A stretch of 64,000 nt of DNA from Isoetes taiwanensis (Eukaryota > Streptophyta > Lycopodiopsida > Isoetales > Isoetaceae). Below are positions 52,882-64,000 of the stretch, in pieces. The stretch covers positions 28,101,768-28,165,767 of the forward strand of contig JAJEKV010000001.1 of the NCBI GenBank assembly GCA_021234155.1, read 5' to 3'. Position numbers and translations under genes: made by a program. The stretch's first letter is position 1. Each line of letters begins with the position of its first letter. A model generated the notes under the pieces. That model did not search any database and had not been told where the DNA came from. It saw nothing but the letters and a program-made list of their open reading frames with translations.

Positions 52882-55767
52882 GCACCGATAGTTGGGATGA
52901 GGAGGTCGACTCAGTTCACCTCCCACTTTATTTGGACATGGTTTGGCAAGCTGCCAGAACCCCCACTATGCCAGCTCCTCGCCATCCTCGATTCTGACTA
53001 GATTATGATTATGGCGAGGGACTACTGAGATGCTCATGGGCGCCACGCCGGCAATTCTGCGGACCCCCACACTAGAGCGGCGTGACCGGACCGGTTGACC
53101 GCTATTACGGGATGCGGCGGGCGACGGCTGCTGGACCCCGTGCGTCGCCGCCGGGGACAACAACATTTCCATGTAACCGATGGTTTGATGCGGAGTGTGA
53201 AGAACGCCAAGTGCCGGCTGTCACGATACGGATCCAGTGCACCAGCTTGCGAGCCACCGCCGCGCATCGCCCATCCTCCCCGAAGGAGACAAAGGCGGTA
53301 CCTTGCCGAACATCGAGGGGAGATGTTCGCCTCTTTGGACCTCATCCTCGAACCTTTTGGCGCGGAAGTGCTTGAAGGCCAGCCCGGCCCTCGGGGACAT
53401 CACACCCGGCGGTGGGGAGCGGTAAAGCAGCGGCTCTATGACCCACCGGGGGCGCGTGCGCCTATACCTCCCGGGATGGCCCCCATTGGTTCTCGCGGAG
53501 GAGGATGTTGTGGAGGGCACACCCAACGGCGGCTAATGGGAAGGCGGTGACCTCGATGGTATGCAGGCCGAAGTTACTCCAACCGGTGCCAATCCTCACT
53601 ACCCCGCTCAGCGAGCATTGCGGGAAAGGTTTCCCTCGACAATGGACCACAAAGCGGGGTTGTCCCCATTCACAAAGGCACATAATGCATGCGGCCAATT
53701 ACCCGGACGATCATGGTCGGTTCATTATTTGCCAAACTGTTGGTGGCATTCTCGAGCAATAGTTGACCATTTGAGGCGGCCATCCGGCGGATGTGAGCCC
53801 TCACACAAGCGGGCTTTAGACCCCCCACTCAACGATTGACCATATCTTTACACCGGCGGGCACCGATTGAAGAATTTGGAACCATCGGCGGGACTTGTAT
53901 TCTTTGCTTTGTGGACTTTTGGCGAGGCTTTTGATCCTGGAAAAAAGCTATGGGCTAAGGATCAAGGCTGACCATCCCACTGTCACTGCGAAATGCCATA
54001 TATGGGTTGTATGAGAGTTGTTTTGGCGGGATCGTGCCGGCCGGTCCAAGCATTCACCGATGAGTATCGGAGTCCGGCCAGGCTGCCCCCTCTCACCAAC
54101 ACTTTTGGCCTCTACATTGATCGGTTAGAGCCCCGGCTTATCGAGCATGGGGGGATGGCATACGACTTTTGCGGTCATCCGCCCGGCTCATCTATCGCGG
54201 CGATATTGACCTTCCGCCCACACCCGAAGCTATGCGGTCTCATCCGGATGCCCTAGACACGTTACGTCGGGCTCTGACATGCGGCTGTGAATTTGGCCAA
54301 GACCAGGGTGGTTCTCATATCCTCTTCACGCCACCCCATGCCTCCCCGCACTCACATATCGGGGGGCGGCACATGGAGGTCACGCCCACCTACAAGTACC
54401 TAGGGGTGGAGTTCCCCTCCTCGCCTGTTGGGGAGTCCATCCGCTGCGGGTGACAATGACCGGAAAGCTTTTATGCCATCTTGAACAACGATCACCGTGC
54501 AGAGCTCTATGATTGGGGCCATCGGTCACATCTCTGTTTGATCGGTCGAAATTTGTCCCTTCCGCATGTGGTCGGTTTGGGCCCTAGCCGTCTCTTTGGC
54601 TGACTGGAATGACTTAGAGCAGTGCGAAGGCATTTTTGGCACGCGCACTTGGGTGAAACCTTCAGTCCCCCTATCAGATTCTACCGCGCAGAAACCGGAT
54701 TCTTTGCCGCTTCAGCGCAGCCCTTGATAGACACATCGCCTATTTTCGAAAAGTGGTTAATATGGGTGATGCTCGACTCCCGCAGACTGGGCTTACTGTG
54801 TGGGCAATGGGCCCGGCAATTTCTCGGACCCGTTGGAGGAAGAGAGATCGGGTTCGCCGATGGAACGTCACAGAGCACAGTGCGTCGCAAGTGGACACCG
54901 AGGCCGATCGTGGCGGCCCGGTCGGGAGTATCTGGACGCTTGCTTCCTTGGCAAGCTCGGGACCCCGACGCTCTAGAGCAGGTCAAAGCGGCCCATTACA
55001 AAGGAGCACATCAACCCCGCGTAAGCCCGAGGCCCGGTCAGCTCTACCGCATTCCCGGTTTGCCCAAAAAGCTGACTCATTGCCTCTTCGCCGACGGTGC
55101 CCATCATCTTCGCATCGAGATGGGCGAGTGGATTAAAGAACCCCCGCCGGACAGGCTCTGTCGGTCTTTGTCAAAACGGGTGCCATTGAGGATGAGTCTC
55201 ACACTTTCCGAGTTGCCCGAAGATTCGGTCGGATCCGGGCGGATCGCGCTCCCTTAAATGCGGCGGACTTGCCCCTACATTTGCTGATGAACACACCGTC
55301 GATGCGTGCTCGGGGTCATACATTCAGGAGGTCTTCGGATCGTGAGCTCACCTTTGCCCCCTGGTCTGCCCGTTGATCAAGCACTACGGGTGCGGTGCAT
55401 GATTGTATATATTTGTGTGTTTTGCATTTTGTATATTGGAACAGTTTGTCGGCCAGGCTGATTCTTTTCATCACGGTTTTCCCTCGAAAACCCTTGGGTG
55501 GGGTTTTTTAATCCGGGTAGTAATCCACTTTGCTGCGCTTTTGTATTGGGTCCCATAGACCCGATTGGTCTCCGTGGACCGATAAAATACCTTCCTCCCT
55601 CCCTCCCTCCCTCCCCCCCTCCCCTCCCCCTTCCCTCCCTCCCTCCCTCCCTCCCTTCCTCCCTCCCTTCCTTCCTTCAACCAAACTAGTTGTCCAAAAC
55701 AAAACAAATAGTAGTTGACTATGGCCAGTCGACATTCATCATCTACAAGCTCAACCAAAAAATTTAG
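52882..55767 (+). pseudogene. LINE remainder in unit 2
   Basis: It matches 39773-42618 and starts within the endonuclease-RT linker. RT pieces such as CPPLTNTFGLYIDRLEPRLI are visible around 54085-54140. The VDFAKAFDLV motif of unit 1 is broken here near 53925. The CCCTCC tract at 55592-55678 is expanded. It is not a 5'-truncated insertion of its own, since its left edge is the duplication junction. Confidence 0.7.
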
Positions 55768-55976
55768 ATGATTTCTCGATTTATACGTGCCATGTATGAT
55801 TGGAGGCTCCTATGATTTTGAAGTATGAAATATGAGTTCGTCTAGTGTTTTGTTGGAATATCGAACTTCTATACGGCTTCGCCTAAGGGTTTAGAATATG
55901 AAATACGGGGGCTCAAACCTCTACCAAAATAATTCAATGTCATAATAAAGCTACTTTTATAACCAATGAGCTAAGA

Positions 55977-56124
55977 TAAGTATGATTTATCTGCGTTTCG
56001 AGATAAGCAGATAAATCCGCTTCTTGAGGCTAGTTGATGTGGCCCCCTATAGTATTTAAGTGTGTTTCCTCCTCGTTTGTCTCTATCAGCCGTTTTTCGA
56101 GCCTCTCCTCCTTTGGTCGCTTGT
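55977..56124 (+). promoter_or_regulatory. Repeat R in unit 2, first copy
   Basis: Counterpart of 42830-42976, with the hairpin and TATA-like box intact. Confidence 0.5.
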
Positions 56125-59100
56125 TCCTCCCCTTTCGCCGCCTTCTCTTGGTGCTTGTCCTCCTCCCGGTTAAGGACGACAAGCCTCCTTCCAGTAGGGG
56201 GGGCTATGGTTGGTTCGCGCAGGAGTTTGGTCCGTTCTTGGATCGCGGCTTGTTGCGTGCGTTTCTTTGTAAGTCTCGCTGGTCCTTCGGTGTTTGGCTT
56301 GAACCCTCTACCATTAGGCTCGCTTTGCCGTTCTTGGCCACATCCGTTCACCCGGTTTTAAAATTTTGCTTCGGGGTTTGGATTTTGCTTCGGTGGGATT
56401 TTGCTTTAGTAGGGTTTCTGTTTGGCTTCCGGTGGTTGGGTTGCTTTCGTTTCGGTGGATGGATGAGGGTCCCTCTAGTTTTGCTTTGCTTCGTTGCCCA
56501 TTTTTAGTTTATGGAGTTTTTCCCCGCAAGAGTAGCCTCGCTTACGCCTCCCGAGTGTGTCCTGTTGTGTTTCACCCGATTGGGTCGGGTTTGGCGTGCT
56601 CGCCGCCTGAAAGTGCTCTCTTGGGTTGTTCCTCGGCTGGCCGCGGGTTTTCCCTTCTTACGCTCGGTTGGACCCGGCCTTCTTTGCTGGCTGCGCTTGG
56701 AACCACCCATGAGCCGGCGGGATCCCCTGGCGAGATTTTCTTTGTAGGTGTTGGTATCACGGGGCGCCTCGCCCTGGGGCGACCGATCTCTTGCAAATTG
56801 TTTGTGTCTGCGTGTTATCTCTAACCTCTCCAGCGGCCATCCAATCAGTGCATATCTAGTAGCCGGGCGGGAGCGGCGGGTTGTTAGGCTCCCCTGAGGC
56901 TCTGCTCTTACAGTGCCTTTAGGCTTGTTGGGATGCAATCTAATTGTGAGTTGGTTGGTTTCTTTTGCTCTTTGTTTACAGTCGAAGATTTTTGTCTTGA
57001 GTGGTGCATGCCACACCTTGCCCTGCTCTCCTTTGCTTCATAGTTCCCCAGCTCCCTCCTTATGCGTGCAGCAGTCGCACCCGTCGCCCCGTCTGGTGCT
57101 TCCCCTTTCTTGCGGTTGGAGTCCCAGCCTCTTTTTTAGGTCTCTGTTTTCTCCCTCCGGTTTGGCCTCGGTTTCTTACGCTCCATGTTTCTACAATTTT
57201 GTGGTTTTGCTTAAGCTCGGGGTTTGTTTCTCCCTCCTAGTACACATCCTATTAAGTTTGTTATTGTAACTCTTAAGTTAATGCCGCCTTTGCTGTTAAG
57301 ACTGTTTTTTCACGAGTGTTAAGCTGAAGTTTCGATTAATAGTAGTTTCTAGGCATCTCGCATTTGTTCAGTCTCGATGCTTGATGGTGCTTTACCTTGG
57401 GCTATGGTTCCATCCGTTGTGGGAACACCTGTGGGCATAATATTTTCATTTGTGAGTTGCAAATAGCTATAGGTGGAGCTATAGTGATGTTTGATCCGAG
57501 CTTTACCATATGGACCTTCCCGCACCATTTTCCTTAGGATCTTTTCCATCCTTGTGCATCTATTACCTTAGTCATAAGCAAGCGAGTTCGTGTAAATGTT
57601 TTACTTTGTTTGCATTGCTATTATTGAACCGGGCATCAGTGGCGGCAGTCGCCTTCCAAGCAAGTCATGTGGTTCAACCTGGTCTAAGTTGGTACACGGT
57701 ATGGATACGGGTTGAAGCCTTGGAGCAATCCAGTTTTTTTTTTCGTTTTGGTTGGTTGTTACTTGAAAGCTTGGTGTTCGTTTCCTTGAGGTTTGGCATT
57801 TTTCTGGTCATGCGTTTCCTTTATTCCATCTCTTGGCATCTTTTTTTTCCCCTTCATGTTTTTAGATCTGATGGATAGTTAGTGGGCCTACTTTCTCCTG
57901 CTAGAGTTTAACATAGCTAGAGTTAATGTATTTGTGCAACTTATTTGTGAATAGCTTTGGAACGGCTTTGTCTTCGCTTTGGTGTTATTTGGAGGTAATG
58001 TTTGGTTATTGCAGAGGGGTATGGACTTGTAATTGGGTTCATCGGATGCCAAAGTCATTTCCTTGCTTCATTTCCATAAAATAACTTCGCCATGTTCAAG
58101 AATAGCTTTTGTAAGTGTGGACAACACATGATATTTTGTAGGATGTTGTATTAGCACCATGATATGGCAAGTACTTTTCTTGTTAGTTGGAGAATCGATG
58201 CGAAGAAGATTTAGAGGCTTCATAATATAGAATCCCGGTGTTCTGGAGAGTTGGGGTTCAAACTGAAGGTTTTAATGTTTGTGCAGCCGAATTTAATAGT
58301 CCCTGCGTATATGTCGAATTCAGTAAGCCTACTAGTTGTCTATTGTTGTTTTGCTGGCTTTTGAGTAAGTTGAAAGTAATTGGTATTTGAGCATGTATTG
58401 AGAGTGATTTGTACTTGAGTATTGTAAGTGTTTTTGATTTAGCTGATCTACGAAGTCTATGTTGGGCTATGGAGAACTAATTGGAAACAACATGGACATG
58501 TAGTTTTTTGTTGTAGATTGTATGTTTGCGCATGTAGCTAGGACCTTTTCAGTGTATTCATTCTTCCTTAAGGCACGGGCCCTTACAATGCAAAGGTTTC
58601 AAATTTCAAGTTAGCTCTTACTTGCCTTTTCTGCCTTACGGTAACGGTGTATGGCATTACCAATTATAGACTTGCATGGGCCGGTTTTTAGAGCATTTGT
58701 AGGAGCTAGATTTATTAGAGAGCATTTGTAGGAGCTAGATTTAAAGAGGATTAGTCAGTTTTCTATTTGCTTAAGGTGGGTATTTTAGTTGGTTTCTTTT
58801 GCTTATATGTGGATATGACGGCAAAACTGTCTGTGAGTTATCAAGGATTTTTAGAGGGCTTTTATGCATGTTTTCAAGCATTATACTTAATCTAGGTGTT
58901 GTGGCTTTTGTTAACGTCCAATTTCGTTATTTTCTTGAGCCCTTTTGAGTAGCAGAGCATGGCATATTTTGTTGGTGGTACTTGCAAGGCAGATTCACAA
59001 GATATTTAGCAAGATATTTAGCAGGTTGTCGAGGTACAAGATCACTAAATTTTGTGGGGCTCAGTTTATTCAGTGTGAGTGATGGTTTCGCAATGAAGGT

Positions 59101-60807
59101 TACTCCTTCGTAGAATTTATAGACATCCAGTTTCTCTCTTTACAAGAGTTGGTTGGTCTAGGTAGATTTAATTGACTACCTTTGGATTCAATGTTAGCAT
59201 TGCGACTTTGGAAGGACCCTTGTATGTGCTGGTTGGTTGAAACTTACGGTGTTTAGTTGGTTGACTATTGAAGTTGTCGAGCTTTCGTTTTTTCAATAAC
59301 TGTGCCATAGGTTATAAGTCATGTTCTATTGTGTGCACTTCCTTTCATTTTTAGAGAATAGACATTTGAATCCATATCCCAAGTTGCCTTTTTCTAGGAG
59401 TGATTTCGGTAGCATAGGGTTTTTTGTTTTTCCCTCTTATACATGTTTCCTATCACTTATTTGGAGGGCACCAGCTTTGGAGGGCTCCTATTTGCATTAT
59501 CCTTTGAGTCACACATTTGGGGATTGCCCTTTAGGTTTTAGACTTTGGACGATGTTTGGCGGATGTTACTGACTTTAGTTGTGGAAATATGGTGGAAAGC
59601 TCGTTTGCAGGTTTGGATCTATAATTTGGTGAATCTCATTTTGTTGCGCACTGGTCGGTCCTATTTGTGTGAGTCCTTTGTGGGAGTTCGGTTGCTTATT
59701 TTTGCAAACTTCTCAAGTTTTATTGTGGTGTTTTCATGCTTTAAGTTTGCATTGTTTGATTCTCTGCTCGGATTTATGAGTTTTGACGTTTCCATTTGAA
59801 GTTCATAAGGTGTATATATTTGTTAGCTTAGGGCTGTATAGTGTCATTGTTGCAACGGTTGGTCGGCATATGAGAGGCATAATCGGATGTCTTGTGAGTT
59901 AACGCGATTAGGATTGCATCTTCAAGGACCCTTGAATGAGCTGTTTACTTTATCCATGGAGGTTTTGAAGTTGTTAAGCTCATTAGTTGATTGCTTGCTC
60001 TTGTGTCCTTGCTCATTTACATGTTGGTAGAGCGGTTCATATCCTCTTTTGGTGTTGTTAGTTGTTTAATCTGCCTTTGCCTCATGCTCTCAATTTTTGC
60101 ACTCAAACTCGTGTTCCGTCTTTCTTCCTTTAGGTTTGAACTTTGATTGATGTTTTGGTCGAGGTTACTTGACTTTGAGTATGTAAGTTCTTGGTGAAGG
60201 AGCTCCTTTGCATGTGTGGATCTATAATTTCATCTTTTGTTAGTTCCCATTTGTGCAAGTCCTTTGTACGTGTCTAGTTGCCCTGCTTTGCAAACTTCTC
60301 AATTGTTGTGGTGTTTTCATGCTTTGTTTGAAGGGTAAGGATGCTCTCTTCTTGAATTTATAGGTTTAGATGTTCCCATTTGTATTTCATAGGGCGTAAT
60401 TGTTTGTTAGCTTAGGACAATTTAGTGTCATCTTTGCAACAGTTGGCTGGCACATAAGAAGCATAATCTGATGTCTTGAGTTTTAAATGCCCTTAAGATT
60501 GCATCTTTCTAGAACCCTTGAATGAGTTGGTTTTGAGGGTGTTTACTCTGACCATGGCGGTTTTAAAGTTATTATGCGCAATGTGTAGATCGCTTGCTCT
60601 TAGCCCCTTTTACTTGTTGGTAGAGAGTTTCCTTTGATTCTATAGTTTTAAGTTGTGGCATTGAATCCTTTCTTCTTTGTTGTATATGCTTAAGTGTTGG
60701 TATTGAGAAGCTATTGGCCTTCATAACAACCCCTTTGTCATTACCTTGTTGTTGAACTCTGTGAGATGCGGTCATTAAGTTCTTTCTTTTCTGCCTCTTT
60801 TTTTCAG
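56125..60807 (+). other. Long T/G-rich region, unit 2
   Basis: Counterpart of 42977-47676, with the same donor-like GTAAGTCTC near 56270 and the acceptor tract ending TTTTTTTCAG at about 60807. No protein domain. Confidence 0.4.
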
Positions 60808-60858
60808 CATGGTTGTTTGGTGTTGTCGGTTTCTGTTGAGTGCAACTAGGCTCTAGAA

Positions 60859-61008
60859 GTATGATTTATCTGCGTTTCGAGATAAGCAGATAAATCCGCT
60901 TCTTGAGGCTAGTTGATGTGGCCCCCTATAGTATTTAAGTGTGTTTCCTCCTCGTTTGTCTCTATCAGCCGTTTTTCGAGCCTCTCCTCCTTTGGTCGCT
61001 TGTTCCCC
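60859..61008 (+). promoter_or_regulatory. Repeat R in unit 2, second copy
   Basis: Counterpart of 47728-47877. The 11-bp hairpin arms are perfect here. Confidence 0.5.
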
Positions 61009-62595
61009 ACCCCTCCCACCCTCTTGTACCTTTGCGTGCCTTATGGTTCTTAGGTGTCTCTTTGTTTGGTTACTAGTTCTGTGTTGTCATTTCTTTGTTG
61101 TTACAGAGGTAGCACCGTTCGTATTGTTGCTGGTCTTGAGTTCTTTTGCAAGGGTTGGTGGTCCTCGTGCCAAGTGTTGATGTTGCAGTGATTCTCTTTT
61201 CATGGTTGGTGGTCTTTTCTGGCATGCCTTGTGGTCAAGTCTCTTTCATTCAGGGGTGTAGTGTTTCCCCTTTTGATCTAAGCATATATGTTTAGTATTT
61301 TATTGTTGTTAATCTTGAGCGCTGCTACAATGACTGGCGGTCTTTTTGCCAAGTATACGTTTTGTTATTCTAGTGGCTTTCTTTTCTGGAGTGATTATTC
61401 ATATTTGGCATGCCTTTTCTCTCGTTGAGGGTTGTAGTAATGTTGTGGTGGTCCTTGTGCCAAAGAGATAGTGGCCTTTATGCTTGTTATTGTTTTGGTC
61501 TAGAGTTCTCCTACGATGGTTGGTGGTCCTCGTGCCAAGTATAGGTATTGGTGTCGTAGTGGCCCTCCTTTCCTGAGCCCTCATGCTATGAGTGTTGCTC
61601 CTTGTGGCATAGGTTTGGTGGCACTCATGCCTGGAATAGGGCCCTCATGCCCAGTGGATGTTGGATTGGTGGTTCGGATTGGTGGTTTTTGCAGGTTATA
61701 GATCGAGGTTTGTTGGCTTGGATGCACTTATTCCTCACCCTGATTTCTCTAGGAGTGGCCTCTTGTGCAAGGTTGGGGTCGTCGTTGCCTATGATGGAGT
61801 TGAAGCTGTACAAATCCTCATTATAACTTTGTTATCAATTTTGTCTAATGGTAGCTGATTATTCTTGTACACCTGGAAAGGTTATTGTGTACACCTAAAA
61901 AGGCCGGTGGGCATGAGGGTTTTTTTTGGAAGTGTCTTAAGAATATGTTGTATCTTTTTATTTGGAAATAAAGAGGAGGGCTCCTATGGCTCAGCATGGT
62001 TGTTTGGTGTTGTCGGTTTCTGTTGAGTGCAACTAGGCTCTAGAATTATTTTTTATCTCAAAATTTATGATTTTTTATAGCCCATTCAATTGTGTTAAGG
62101 ATATGGTCTATGGTTTCAAGATCTATGTTACATCCATATCAAATCCCCCTGGAACCCCTTGTTATTGTGCTATATATTCTTTCTAAATGAGGTGTATCCT
62201 GGACTACCAGAGTCGTCGGATCCATCGATCCTACAGCCCAGACCATATTTTGGATCCTTTGGACATCTCTCGTTTCGTTTATGGTCATTTACGATCGGGG
62301 GCTCCTATGATTTTGAAGTATGAAATACTTGTTCATCTAAGGTTTTGCTGGAATATCGAGCCTCTATACGGCTTCGCCTAAGGGTTTAGAACATGACATA
62401 CAGGGGCTCGAACCTCTACCAAATTTATTTTCATACCAATACATGAAACCATCAGAATCATTCTTATTTGATCTTCTCAAATAGCCTATAGAAGAGACTT
62501 TATTGCAACTCACGCCTCAATTTTTATAGAGGGTTATTGTGAGCATGGTATGATTGACCAGCCCCTCTAAGGATGTTTGTATACCTATGTGTTGT

Positions 62596-64000
62596 TATTA
62601 TCAATGCCCCAAGCCTTTTCAACGGAAAGGCATTTGCCTTTTAAATAAATATCAGAATCTCTTTGAGTAATACCTTGGCTAATTTAACTATTGTTGCTTT
62701 GATAAGGGAGTTCTTCATCCCATTGATGTCTTGCCTTGCCAATAAATTGCCCTTATCTAGACTCCCATGCTAGTCTACCAAGATTACGTGTAAAACCACA
62801 CCCCAAGCTACCGTATTCATATCAAGTCGATCCTTTCTGGGAAGCAGTTGATCTCAACTGTATCCATAAACTACAAGTTGAGCATCACATTAATTTGTTT
62901 TATTTGAGCAACAACTCAATTTGTTTCAAATTAAGGCTATAATAAATTGTGATTATACAAATAACACCAATTATTCATTACAATAATCAATTATTGTGCC
63001 TTAGGATTGAATAAGGCACTGGAAAGATTGTATTGATAAAATCGACAAGGATCCAAAGTTCTTAGGAATTATTTATTAATTGTCTCAAATGATGGGTAGA
63101 GTTTATGAGGAAATCAATGTTTTCTTTGAGGTACCAATCGCAACCAAAAGCACTAACTTCTGCTCATAAAAATATTTCTTGAGGTACCAACCTCGGCTAG
63201 AAGCACCAACTTCTGATCAAAATTTTAGACACCAATCTAAAACTTTCTGTTGAGACAGCAACCTCAAACCAGTAGCACCAACTGTTGCTCATAATTTTAG
63301 ACATCAATCTAAAATTTTCCATATCATCATTTAAATTATTATGGCATCAACAATAATATTGTGCACATACTAATGGCACAAACTTCCATTCAAAGGAAAC
63401 AATATAATCAATAATATAACATATCTAAAGATTCCATCACAATCCTTAAACAAATTGCTTCTTACCAGACAAGTGGTAGCCATTTGCAATTTGCTCCTTT
63501 CTTCCTCTATATGTGCTATATGTGCTGCTTTCTTTTCAGCTTTAATCTTCTCGAACTTCAGAAGTTTCTAGTTCTACTTCCTATATATGCACGTTGTGCA
63601 TTTGGGATTTTCCTTCAATGCTTTTTCTAAGCTGTGAAGATTATGGTATTGTTACAACCTTATTCTCAAGACAATACCTTTGTAATGATTTCCACCACAA
63701 CAGTTTTTTGGAAGATTCTACCTCCACTTCTTTTCTCTTTTTTCGCTTTCCTTCATTAGCATCGGTTGCACTGGAGTATGATTGTTATTGCATAATTTCT
63801 CTTCGCCTTTGGATTAATTTGGAAGCTGAGGCATAACTTATGGCATCTCTTAAGTCCGTTGGTCTTGAATAGCTTCTTACTTTATCGAAAATATCCAAAC
63901 GTAAACCGTTAATATATTTGTCGGGTTTTATATCGTCCCCTCCAAGTGATTGAACTTCAATGATGAAATCATTTACAGTTTCCTTCTCGTGTTGCTAGAT
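62596..64000 (-). mobile_element. Second gag-only LTR element, unit 2 copy (partial)
   Basis: Counterpart of 49465-50870: the diverged LTR piece, the three-unit repeat and the gag remnant with ASASKLI-like sequence near 63790-63970. The primer-site side lies beyond the window. Confidence 0.6.

Larger units (their letters stand above)
52882..64000 (+). repeat. Tandem duplication, unit 2 (cut by window end)
   Basis: Counterpart of 39773 to about 50870. The AT-rich part (58500-64000) is almost identical to unit 1. The GC-rich LINE part (52882-55400) and the leader regions differ by many 1-6 bp indels, mostly at or near CG. Contents in order: LINE remainder, D, R, long T-rich region, tandem repeats, E, R, E, D, start of the second gag-only element. 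Confidence 0.9.

Noticed and set aside
52882-55767. 5'-truncated LINE insertion
   Set aside because: Its left edge coincides with the 13.1-kb duplication junction and everything to the right is duplicated too, so it is not a separate insertion.

Overview
The window looks like nuclear DNA of a land plant. The evidence is one intact seven-exon gene with GT-AG introns whose product matches the plant ArsA/GET3-like P-loop protein family of Arabidopsis At1g26090. It is surrounded by plant-type Ty3/gypsy elements, LINEs, a tRNA-derived SINE, MITEs and non-autonomous gag-only LTR elements primed by initiator tRNA-Met. The mix of elements, including an eukaryotic transposase family with a D-N-C-x2-E-N-K-N block and a ParB-like partner ORF, would fit a seed-free plant such as a fern, but that is a guess.

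Layout. 1-5.6 kb: a long-TIR MITE, then an inverted fragment of a gypsy element (LTR plus the first bases of gag) carrying a SINE and a hAT-like MITE. 5.6-11.6 kb: remains of a large DNA transposon with two divergent decayed genes (minus: ParB-like; plus: DDE-type transposase) and arrays of palindromes built on CTCGACTC/GAGTCGAG. 11.6-14.7 kb: a second SINE and the intact host gene. 14.8-17.3 kb: stacked inverted repeats and a gypsy RT-RNaseH-integrase fragment. 17.3-22 kb: mostly non-coding, with one MITE, a LINE tail and a poly(A) run. 22.0-37.1 kb: a full-length gypsy element with ATGAG target duplications. A 3.07-kb gag-only LTR element (TSD TTATC) is nested between its RNaseH and integrase parts, and a truncated LINE sits in its 3' LTR. 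The element interrupts a probable host exon. 37.1-38 kb: the other side of that host locus. 38-42.6 kb: a decayed LINE with ORF1, endonuclease and RT. 42.6-52.9 kb: long T-rich, apparently non-coding sequence with nested direct repeats, then a second gag-only LTR element. 52.9-64 kb: a second copy of 39.77-52.88 kb in the same orientation, so the right 24 kb is a tandem duplication with a period near 13.1 kb, cut off by the window edge.

Only the gene at 12331-14673 appears intact and host-functional. Most other coding signal belongs to mobile elements and is broken by stops and frameshifts. Several insertions can be read precisely because three copies of the same LTR provide empty sites. In the 13.1-kb duplication the AT-rich parts are nearly identical while GC/CpG-rich parts differ by many small indels. 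Some apparent frameshifts in the LINE may therefore be assembly errors, and the duplication itself may be two haplotypes joined by mistake.
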